A stretch of 13,158 bases of DNA from Synergistaceae bacterium (GTDB lineage Bacteria > Synergistota > Synergistia > Synergistales > Aminobacteriaceae). Location of the stretch: assembly GCA_031273365.1 (NCBI GenBank), contig JAISSA010000177.1:1-13158 (forward strand). Reading direction: 5' to 3'. A program made the position numbers and the translations under genes. The notes beneath the pieces are model-generated. The model was given only the letters and a program-made list of their open reading frames with translations, had not been told where the DNA came from and did not search any database. Positions 1 to 5,894 of the stretch are shown here, in pieces. How positions within the stretch are numbered: position 1 is the stretch's first letter; the number at the start of each line of letters is the position of its first letter.

Positions 1-54
1 CTCTACTGGCTGGTGCGCCTGATCCTGATGTTCCGGGACAGGTACACCGGTTAG
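1..54 (+). CDS. C-terminal tail of an unidentified protein (5' truncated by window edge)
   Basis: An open frame runs from base 1 and ends at TAG 52-54, giving 17 residues, LYWLVRLILMFRDRYTG. The tail is hydrophobic then basic. It stops 17 bases before the hipT-like start, in the same direction, so the two could be co-transcribed. In Hip loci this position would hold the antitoxin (hipB) or hipS, but the residues do not resemble either, and I cannot identify the protein. It could also be chance open frame at the window edge. Confidence 0.35.
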   Translation, partial: LYWLVRLILMFRDRYTG

Positions 55-71
55 ACCGGGGAATTTAGTAA

Positions 72-1094
72 TTGGGGTTCGACATCCCCTTCTGTCGGCC
101 TCATTATACATCACTCATCACTTGTCGACAACTCAAGCAAAACCCGCTTTCCGAGCCCCGCGTCAGCGCAAAACCGTCTTTTTCCGGGTATCAGGACAAG
201 TTTACCGCGCATTTGACCGTCGAAGGAGGTAAATTGTTTCTTTCGCCGGTCGATCAGGAAACGGAGCGCGGGAACGTCATCGTTAAACCAGCTCATCTGA
301 AATACCCGTTTATCGCCGAAAACGAATATATTTGCATGGAACTTGCCCGGCACGCAGGATTACCGACGCCCCGCGTTTTCCTGTTTCAACAGCCAAACCT
401 GTCGTTGCCCCGACAACATCTTGCAGTAGAACGCTTTGATGTGAAGGTCATCGATGGGCAGGCGCAAATGCTGAATATAACGGAATTTGCGCCTCTCATG
501 GGTCTTGTGTCTGCGCAGAAGTACGAACCGACGACGGAAGCGCTTTTTACCCAGGCGCAACAAAATCTGCCGGTTAACGATATGAAGGCATTTGCGAAAG
601 CCTATTTTTTGGGAAGTATCGTCCGCAACGGCGACATGCACGCGAAGAATTTTTCCGTCGCTGTTGAAAGTGACGTCATGCGGCTCACGCCGATTTACGA
701 CATGGTGAATACGGAGGTTTACGGCATTTCGACCGGGGGTTTCAGGGGGGCCAGCGAGGCCCAGGGTCGAGCGGGCTCCGCCCCCCTGAGTTTGAATGTT
801 TACCTGGCGCTTAAGCTTGCAAATTCTTATTTCCCTAAAATGGCTGACATAGTTAAATTCCTCCTGAATTATCTTCCAATGGAGGACATGGAAGAAACGG
901 CGCAGGCCGTCAGGAAAAATCTGTCGGCTTGCGCCAACAGGGCATTTGCTGAAGCGGCGTCCCCCAATATGCAAAAATTCAGGAAACGCCTCGAACAATC
1001 CGTTTCAGGCGGGGCGACGCAGATGCTCAAAGCCATCAGCCGGATTAAGGCTGAAAGCGACCCTAAAACCCACATTCGTCGGCAAAAAATGTAA
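72..1094 (+). CDS. HipA/HipT-like serine/threonine kinase toxin, short form with an in-frame palindromic insert
   Basis: The 340-residue product has the HipA C-terminal kinase core. A Gly-rich loop reads S36-F-S38-G39-Y-Q-D-K43, an ATP-binding lysine is at K72 (VIVKPAH), the catalytic motif is N186-G-D188-MHAKN193, and the metal-binding Y209-D210 pair lies in LTPIYDMVNT. HipA-family kinases phosphorylate aminoacyl-tRNA synthetases and cause growth arrest. The N-terminal subdomain of full-length HipA is absent, as in HipT of tripartite HipBST systems, and the S-x-S in the loop matches HipT's autophosphorylated SIS motif. The start is TTG 72, immediately after an in-frame TAA at 69-71, with only a weak GGGGA at 58-62. 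No ATG occurs in frame before residue 89, so the N-terminus is uncertain and could be truncated. Residues about 224-239 come from a 48-bp GC-rich palindrome and interrupt the stretch joining the YD motif to LALKLANS. Base composition is more AT-rich than the flanking genes, suggesting transfer. No antitoxin gene is visible in the window. Confidence 0.85.
   Translation: MGFDIPFCRPHYTSLITCRQLKQNPLSEPRVSAKPSFSGYQDKFTAHLTVEGGKLFLSPVDQETERGNVIVKPAHLKYPFIAENEYICMELARHAGLPTPRVFLFQQPNLSLPRQHLAVERFDVKVIDGQAQMLNITEFAPLMGLVSAQKYEPTTEALFTQAQQNLPVNDMKAFAKAYFLGSIVRNGDMHAKNFSVAVESDVMRLTPIYDMVNTEVYGISTGGFRGASEAQGRAGSAPLSLNVYLALKLANSYFPKMADIVKFLLNYLPMEDMEETAQAVRKNLSACANRAFAEAASPNMQKFRKRLEQSVSGGATQMLKAISRIKAESDPKTHIRRQKM
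742..789. repeat. 48-bp GC-rich palindromic element inside the hipT-like ORF
   Basis: TCAGGGGGG (742-750) is the exact reverse complement of CCCCCCTGA (781-789). Inside, GAGgCCC (757-763) can pair with GGGCTC (773-778) around a short loop, so almost the whole element folds back on itself. It is 48 nt, a multiple of three, and keeps the kinase ORF open, adding about 16 residues between the YD motif and LALKL. GTTT flanks both sides (739-742 and 790-793), which might be a target duplication. It resembles REP or MITE-like palindromes, or Rickettsia palindromic elements that insert in frame. I see no second copy in this window. Confidence 0.6.
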
Positions 1095-1141
1095 GACGTT
1101 GTAATTACTGAACCTTGTTAGTTAAAGCGATCAAATCGACT

Positions 1142-2494
1142 TCAGGGGTCGCTGCTCCGGGGTCCGCTTTCGTTGATGCGGACGAGCGCTTCGGCGTAGG
1201 TGTGGGTGACGTCCCTCAGGCCAGCCTCGTTCTCTCCGGCCTGATTCGCCGGGTCCGGCATCGAGCGGGCGCGTCCTTTCACGCTGAGCGGGCGCTCGGC
1301 GGTCGCCCTGCAGGCGTTCAGCAGCGTCTGCACGCTCTCATGGGACTCCGGGATGTACAGCGGCGGTTTGTGCGTGTTGACGACCAGTTCTGCGCCGGCC
1401 TCCGTCGCGGCTTTTTTCATGTTCCCGATAACGTCGTCCGGGGTGAACGTCACGGGGTAGCGGATATCGAGCTTCATGAGGACGGTTTTTGTCTTCCGGG
1501 TCTCGTTCGCCTCCATCCGAACGGCGGCGAGGTTGCAGGTCAGCGGAACTCCGTCGCGCGACTCGATGCCGAGCCCGTCTCCCGAGTGTCCCTGCCCCGC
1601 CATGCGGCAAACTGCGTCGATCAGCATCCCGTCGGCCCGGCAAAAGTCCAGATCTGCCAGACGCCAGAGCAGTTTCTGAACGGCGTTCCCGCCTTTTTCC
1701 GGCTCCGTGGCGTGCGCCGCGCCGCGTGCGGTGATCTTCACCTCGCTGGGGCCTTCGAGCAGGACGTCCAGGTCGCGACAGGCCGCGATGATCGCCTCCC
1801 ATTCCTCCGCGTCGCATCTTATTACCGCTTCGGCCAACTCCGGGACCTCGTTGAATCGGTCGCCGCCGTTCAGGCCGATCAGCTCCGTGCCTCCATTCGC
1901 CTCGATGGGCGCGCTCTGGGAGATCGTCACCCGCAATATCCCCTGCTCCGCGTTGATCACCGAAAGTTCAGCGTCCGGGGAGAAGCTCAGAATCGGCTGC
2001 GCCTCCGTGCAGGCGTAACGGGAGATGCATCTGGAGCCGCCCCCGTCGGGCCCCAAAATCAGCCGAAAGCGGCGTCGCAGGGGAAGGCCGGAATCGCGCA
2101 GGGCCTTCATCGCGTAGAGGAACGCGACGGCCGTCCCTCTGTCGTCCGCAGCGCCGGGTTCGTCCACGACGCTGCCGTCTCCTCCGGGCAGGCGGGCCCA
2201 AATCCCCGTCAGCGCGCCCTCTCCCATCTCGACGCAGCCGACGTCGCTGTCGATATTTTTCGTGAGAAAACCCATTCGCTGCGCCCTGTGAAGGAGATCA
2301 TCCAGAGGCCCCTCGACGCCGGAGGGGCGTTCGCCTCCGCTGTCCGGCACGCCGCGAACATGCAGCACCTCGCGGGTCTCGGCGAGCTGCGCCTCGAAGT
2401 TCGCGTCGATAAGCGCGTACAGCGACCGTTCGAGCTCCTTCATTTCCGCGTCGTTTTTCACCGTAACTCCCACCTCTCCATCCAACTTCTCCAT
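1142..2494 (-). CDS. M20/PepV-type dipeptidase homologue with degenerate metal site (probable pseudoenzyme)
   Basis: The 450-residue product aligns by eye along its length with PepV/Sapep M20 dipeptidases, which are cytosolic di-zinc enzymes of about 465 residues. Recognisable blocks are A116-D117-D118-R-G, FSPDAE (D174), the lid-domain H261 in GAAHATEPEKGGNA, DIRYP (R345), and PPLYIPESH near the C-terminus. Three metal-ligand sites look lost. The HxDVVP motif is replaced by IWARLP (about 98-103) with the following loop shortened. The catalytic/ligand Glu-Glu pair is Gly151-Gly152 (LGPDGGGS). The C-terminal HQxxE segment is missing. The ORF is otherwise intact, so a pseudoenzyme or altered function is inferred rather than simple decay. 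Start: ATG 2494 has a GGAGAGG 11 bases upstream, but short repeats span it; GTG at residue 12 or ATG at residue 18 are alternatives. It is divergent from the glutamate synthase gene and ends 47 bases from the kinase gene. Confidence 0.85.
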   Translation of the reverse strand: MEKLDGEVGVTVKNDAEMKELERSLYALIDANFEAQLAETREVLHVRGVPDSGGERPSGVEGPLDDLLHRAQRMGFLTKNIDSDVGCVEMGEGALTGIWARLPGGDGSVVDEPGAADDRGTAVAFLYAMKALRDSGLPLRRRFRLILGPDGGGSRCISRYACTEAQPILSFSPDAELSVINAEQGILRVTISQSAPIEANGGTELIGLNGGDRFNEVPELAEAVIRCDAEEWEAIIAACRDLDVLLEGPSEVKITARGAAHATEPEKGGNAVQKLLWRLADLDFCRADGMLIDAVCRMAGQGHSGDGLGIESRDGVPLTCNLAAVRMEANETRKTKTVLMKLDIRYPVTFTPDDVIGNMKKAATEAGAELVVNTHKPPLYIPESHESVQTLLNACRATAERPLSVKGRARSMPDPANQAGENEAGLRDVTHTYAEALVRINESGPRSSDP

Positions 2495-2518
2495 CTAATA
2501 ACTAACCTCTCCATCCAA
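2472..2518. repeat. Three 14-bp near-identical copies across the start of the M20 gene
   Basis: On the plus strand ACCTCTCCATCCAA occurs at 2472-2485 and again at 2505-2518. A variant, ACTTCTCCATCTAA, sits at 2485-2498 and contains the complement of the annotated ATG. On the coding strand each copy reads like GATGGAGAGGT, so each supplies both an ATG and a purine-rich Shine-Dalgarno-like segment. This makes the true start ambiguous. Confidence 0.7.
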
Positions 2519-2539
2519 AACACGTTACTCATGATAATA

Positions 2540-2548
2540 TGCTATAAT
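2540..2548 (+). promoter_or_regulatory. Extended -10 promoter candidate for the glutamate synthase gene
   Basis: TGcTATAAT (TG 2540-2541, TATAAT 2543-2548) is a consensus extended -10. No good -35 lies 16-18 bases upstream, which extended -10 promoters tolerate. It is in the divergent region between the M20 gene and the glutamate synthase gene. It would give a leader of roughly 140 bases, in which I see no clear riboswitch or ORF. Confidence 0.5.
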
Positions 2549-2683
2549 TTCAAAAATTTACAGCCCTGAAGATAAACTGAGGAGAATTTTTTATATAAGC
2601 GCTGACGACGATCATGTTGCCCCTGTGGTGGCGGAGCAGCGAGAGATGCCCGGATTTTCGGCGCGGGGGTGCATACCAGAATT

Positions 2684-2693
2684 GGGGGAGGGG
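2684..2693 (+). promoter_or_regulatory. Ribosome binding site that decides the glutamate synthase start
   Basis: GGGGGAGGGG lies five bases before ATG 2699. This favours that ATG over the GTG at 2669, which would add ten residues and has no comparable site at the right distance. Confidence 0.7.
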
Positions 2694-2698
2694 TCAGT

Positions 2699-4141
2699 AT
2701 GACGCAATACCAGTCTCCACGCAAATACCAATGCAGCGTGTGCGGAGAGGTCTTTGAGGAAAGCGCAGCCACGGCCGGCGACGACGGCGGGCTTTGCTGC
2801 CCGATCTGCGGCGCTTCGTCCGCGCTGTTGCAGCTCATGAACGGGGACGGGCGCGAAGAGGAAATGAACGCGGAACGAAAGGAAGGAACACCGGACCCCG
2901 CGGAGTTTGAACGGGCGCGGCTGGCGTACTCTCAGGATCGCGCACGGCTGGATCCTTCCTGCCGCTATATGGACGACATCCATCAGATGGCGGTGACGGG
3001 CGAGACCCTCTCCGGCGCGATGGGGACCCAAATGCCCATGCCCGGATGGGACGACGTCCTCCTGCTGGGGGCGCAGCTGAACCCGCCCCCGCTGGCTGAG
3101 AACGCCGAGGTGGAGACCGAAACGGTCATCGGCAGGGCCGCCCGAAAGCCGATGGTGATCCGGAATCCGGTCTACATTTCCCACATGTCCTTCGGCGCGC
3201 TTTCCAGAGAGACGAAAATCGCGCTCGCCGAGGGCAGCGCTTTGGCCCAAACCGCCACCTGCAGCGGCGAAGGGGGCATTCTCCAGGAGGAAATGGCGGC
3301 CGCTTACAGGTACATTTTCGAGTACGTGCCGAACCTCTACAGCGTCACTCCCGAAAACCTGCGAAATTCCGACGCCATTGAAATCAAGATTGGTCAGGGC
3401 ACCAAACCGGGCATGGGAGGCCACCTGCCCGGCAGCAAGGTCACGGCCGAGATCGCCGCCGCGCGGGGAAAACCGGAGGGCAGGGACATCATCAGCCCCT
3501 CCGGATTCCCGGGCATCAGGACGAAGGAAGATTTGAAAAACCTCGTGGACAGGCTGCGGGGGGAATCGGACGGGCGTCCGATCGGGATCAAAATAGCCGC
3601 GGGGAGGATTGAACAGGACCTCGAGTACTGCGTGTTTTCGGGCGTCGATTTTATCACCGTCGATGGGCGCGGCGGAGCGACCGGCTCCAGCCCGAAGCTT
3701 CTGAGGGACGCCACGAGCGTGCCCACCATCTACGCGCTTTATCGCGCCAGAAAATATCTGAACGAGCACGGCAGCGACATTTCGCTGGTGATAACCGGCG
3801 GCCTGCGCGTTTCCTCCGACTTTGCCAGGGCGATCGCACTGGGCGCCGACGCCGTAGCGATCGCCACAGCGGGCCTGATGGCGGCCGCCTGCCAGCAATA
3901 CCGCATTTGCGGCAGCGGAAAGTGTCCCGTCGGCGTCGCCACTCAGGACCCCGCCCTTCGCGCCCTTTTCCCGGCACAGGCGGCGGCCCGCAGGGTGGCG
4001 AATTTCCTGAACGTGACTCTGGAGGAACTGAAAACATACGCGCGCATCACCGGTCACGCCCGCCTGCAGGATCTCTGCGTGGAGGATCTCGTCACCGTCA
4101 ACAGCGAGATATCGAACCACACGAACATTGCGCACGCCTGA
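2699..4141 (+). CDS. Rubredoxin-domain FMN-binding glutamate synthase (GltB-type) single-chain protein
   Basis: The 480-residue product begins with a rubredoxin-like metal knuckle, C12-x2-C15 and C34-P-x-C37-G. It then carries the FMN-dependent synthase domain of glutamate synthase (about 70-480): SFGALS 164-169, GQGTKPGMGGHLPGSKV about 232-248, DGRGGATGSSP 322-332, ITGGLR 365-370, and the [3Fe-4S] ligands C398, C404 and C409 before PVGVATQDP. It lacks the glutaminase domain and the C-terminal GXGXG domain of full GltB. Family knowledge suggests it reductively aminates 2-oxoglutarate using ammonia from another subunit or from solution, with electrons entering through a rubredoxin or ferredoxin route; the true substrate is unproven. 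Related stand-alone proteins occur in anaerobic bacteria and archaea. No small-subunit or glutaminase gene adjoins it. The start is ATG 2699. It is divergent from the M20 gene and ends well before the next promoter. Confidence 0.88.
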   Translation: MTQYQSPRKYQCSVCGEVFEESAATAGDDGGLCCPICGASSALLQLMNGDGREEEMNAERKEGTPDPAEFERARLAYSQDRARLDPSCRYMDDIHQMAVTGETLSGAMGTQMPMPGWDDVLLLGAQLNPPPLAENAEVETETVIGRAARKPMVIRNPVYISHMSFGALSRETKIALAEGSALAQTATCSGEGGILQEEMAAAYRYIFEYVPNLYSVTPENLRNSDAIEIKIGQGTKPGMGGHLPGSKVTAEIAAARGKPEGRDIISPSGFPGIRTKEDLKNLVDRLRGESDGRPIGIKIAAGRIEQDLEYCVFSGVDFITVDGRGGATGSSPKLLRDATSVPTIYALYRARKYLNEHGSDISLVITGGLRVSSDFARAIALGADAVAIATAGLMAAACQQYRICGSGKCPVGVATQDPALRALFPAQAAARRVANFLNVTLEELKTYARITGHARLQDLCVEDLVTVNSEISNHTNIAHA

Positions 4142-4200
4142 CCGCATCGCCCCGGCGGGGACGAAATGTTACGCGAACAACTGCTTTATCCTTCGAATAT

Positions 4201-4229
4201 TTGATATGCAATGAAAATAATGGCATAAT
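4201..4229 (+). promoter_or_regulatory. Sigma70-type promoter for the coiled-coil/AAA+ unit
   Basis: TTGATA (4201-4206) and CATAAT (4224-4229) are separated by exactly 17 bases, with TG at 4221-4222 giving an extended -10. Transcription would start near 4236, about 50 bases before the first gene. The surrounding 4180-4275 stretch is AT-rich, unlike the genes on either side. This is the best promoter I see in the window. Confidence 0.65.
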
Positions 4230-4272
4230 CAGACGCAGCTGGAGATTTGCCGGTATTTTCATTAGATTTTAT

Positions 4273-4281
4273 AAGGAGGGG
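4273..4281 (+). promoter_or_regulatory. Strong ribosome binding site, coiled-coil gene
   Basis: AAGGAGGGG precedes two closely spaced ATGs. The one at 4282 runs into a stop after two codons (ATG CGA TGA), so translation is expected from ATG 4287, five bases beyond the site. Confidence 0.75.
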
Positions 4282-4286
4282 ATGCG

Positions 4287-5816
4287 ATGAGCGGCGAAGC
4301 GGGAGGAATCCTGCTCATTCCGCTGGTGTTGGGGATAGCCCCGCTGGTGAGCATGGTGCTGATCGGCGGGGCGGTGGTCGCCGGAGCCTCCGTGGCGGCC
4401 AGCGTTGCATCGAGTTACGAGACGCGGCGTCGGGCGGAACGTGAGCGAATTCGGCAGAGCGAGGGAGAGCGCCGTGCCGGGGAAGAGCGCATCGGAGCCT
4501 TTCGCGACAGGGTTTTGAGCGACATGAAGGAACAGACGCGGAAGAACGTCGAGGTCTCCAGCCGCATGGCGGCCGAGCTGGAGCGGAGCAGGGAGGAGAC
4601 CCGCAGGTTGCTTCAGGGCGGAGATCCGGAGAAATACAGTCAGTACGTGGGGCAGATACAGAGTTCGCGCGCGGACCTGAACAACAGAATTTCCGCCATG
4701 CAGAGGGAGTTCTCGCGCGGGTACGAGGCGAAGATCGCCGAGAGCATGGAGGCGGTCAATCGGGACCTGAGCCGCCGGTGCGAGACCTGCGTCGGCGAAA
4801 TTCAGCAGCTTCGGGACTCCGCTGAAAAGAAGCGGGAAACGGCGAAGGAGTGGGCACGCGCGTATCTCGACGAGGCGAAAAGCCTTCTCGATGCCCTGCG
4901 GGACGACTTTCAGGGCGCGGCCTTTTCCGGTCCGGGGCTCGCGACCCTCAGGGTTCAGGTGAGCGAGGCGAACAGGTACTACGGGCTGGAGCAGTACGAG
5001 GCCTGCATGGGCGCCGCGAAAAACGCGAGCGTTGCGCTGATCGAGGAAATTTACAGGGCGGACTGCCGGAAGCAGGAGTGGGAAAACTGCCACAAGCTGG
5101 CGCTGATGCTGACGGCGGAGATCGAGGCTTATCTGAAAAACCAGGAGGTCATAACTCCCGAGGCGAAGCGCGAGATGGAAAAGCACGCCGGAAGGAAGCT
5201 GGAGGACGAGATCGTCGGGGTCCGGATCGGGGACTATACCGACAGAACGGAGACCGGCCAGTGCCAGTTCGACTACCTGCTGGAGACCGCGACCCGGCAG
5301 AGGGAGGAGCTTGAGGCGGCGACCCCGGCCTCCGTCTCCACGGGAACGTTAAAGGAGATGATCGCCGCTCTGAACGGGAAGCTTTATCCCGCGGCCATGA
5401 CCTCCATCTACAGGGGAGTGCTCAACATGAACAACGCCTTCGCCCGCCAGACCCTCAGCGAGGAGATCGTGAAGTTCTTCGAGGACCACAATTTTACCTT
5501 CAGCGGCTATAATTACGACGGGGACAGACACGACGGGGCCCTGCACATCGGGCTCGAGAACGAGTCCAGGGACGAGGAGATCGTCGTGACGCTGTCTCCG
5601 GAACTGATGCGTTCCGGAGACGTGCAAACCCGGGTCTCGATCGATCAGATCAGGGGCGACGAGAGAAACGAGGAGCGCAGGGCCTACTACCGTCAGGCGG
5701 TGCAGGAGGTCGTGGCGCAGAGCACGCCGGGTGCCTCGCTGAACCTCGAGTGCAAACAGGGCACGCGAAATCGTCTCTCGTCCAACGTCGACCTCAAAGA
5801 TAAACTGAAGCGCTGA
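4287..5816 (+). CDS. Membrane-anchored coiled-coil protein of unknown function, partner of the AAA+ protein
   Basis: I do not recognise this 509-residue family. Residues about 8-42 are a long hydrophobic segment, small-residue-rich in its second half (GGAVVAGASVAASVA). They form one long or two short membrane helices with Arg-rich R47-R49 just after, so most of the protein is expected in the cytoplasm. Residues about 45-210 are highly charged and helical, consistent with coiled coil, with a C165-x2-C168 pair. Residues about 215-345 continue helical with scattered cysteines (C240, C260, C268, C326). Residues about 350-480 look like a folded domain containing HNFTFSGYNYDGD, EEIVVTLSPEL and a charged NEERRAYY helix. 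It is the first gene after a good promoter and lies 78 bases before the triple-AAA+ gene in the same direction, so I infer co-expression and a role as membrane receptor, scaffold or substrate for that ATPase. Confidence 0.8.
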   Translation: MSGEAGGILLIPLVLGIAPLVSMVLIGGAVVAGASVAASVASSYETRRRAERERIRQSEGERRAGEERIGAFRDRVLSDMKEQTRKNVEVSSRMAAELERSREETRRLLQGGDPEKYSQYVGQIQSSRADLNNRISAMQREFSRGYEAKIAESMEAVNRDLSRRCETCVGEIQQLRDSAEKKRETAKEWARAYLDEAKSLLDALRDDFQGAAFSGPGLATLRVQVSEANRYYGLEQYEACMGAAKNASVALIEEIYRADCRKQEWENCHKLALMLTAEIEAYLKNQEVITPEAKREMEKHAGRKLEDEIVGVRIGDYTDRTETGQCQFDYLLETATRQREELEAATPASVSTGTLKEMIAALNGKLYPAAMTSIYRGVLNMNNAFARQTLSEEIVKFFEDHNFTFSGYNYDGDRHDGALHIGLENESRDEEIVVTLSPELMRSGDVQTRVSIDQIRGDERNEERRAYYRQAVQEVVAQSTPGASLNLECKQGTRNRLSSNVDLKDKLKR

Positions 5817-5827
5817 CGGCGCGCTCA

Positions 5828-5869
5828 GGGGCCTCCCGCCCCAGGAGCGAAGGTCGGGGCGAAGCCCCG
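5828..5869 (+). other. Two small GC hairpins between the coiled-coil and AAA+ genes
   Basis: GGGGC (5828-5832) pairs with GCCCC (5838-5842), and CGGGGC (5855-5860) pairs with GCCCCG (5864-5869) around a GAA loop. No T-run follows, so they are not a classical terminator. They may tune the ratio of the two products, protect the upstream message, or be a degenerate palindromic repeat. Confidence 0.5.
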
Positions 5870-5894
5870 GGACGATGGCAGTGGAGCGGCGGAC

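Noticed and set aside
1115..2569. 484-codon plus-strand open frame opposite the M20 gene
   Set aside because: It is a shadow frame: the minus strand has clear PepV-like motifs, while the plus frame is rich in Arg/Val/His with no recognisable domain or ribosome site.
2612..4147. 511-codon minus-strand open frame opposite glutamate synthase
   Set aside because: High GC at third codon positions keeps antisense frames open; the plus strand encodes an unmistakable FMN/[3Fe-4S] synthase.
4142..4170. CCCCGGCGGGG hairpin after glutamate synthase as a terminator
   Set aside because: Only a 4-bp stem and no following T-run; too weak to annotate.
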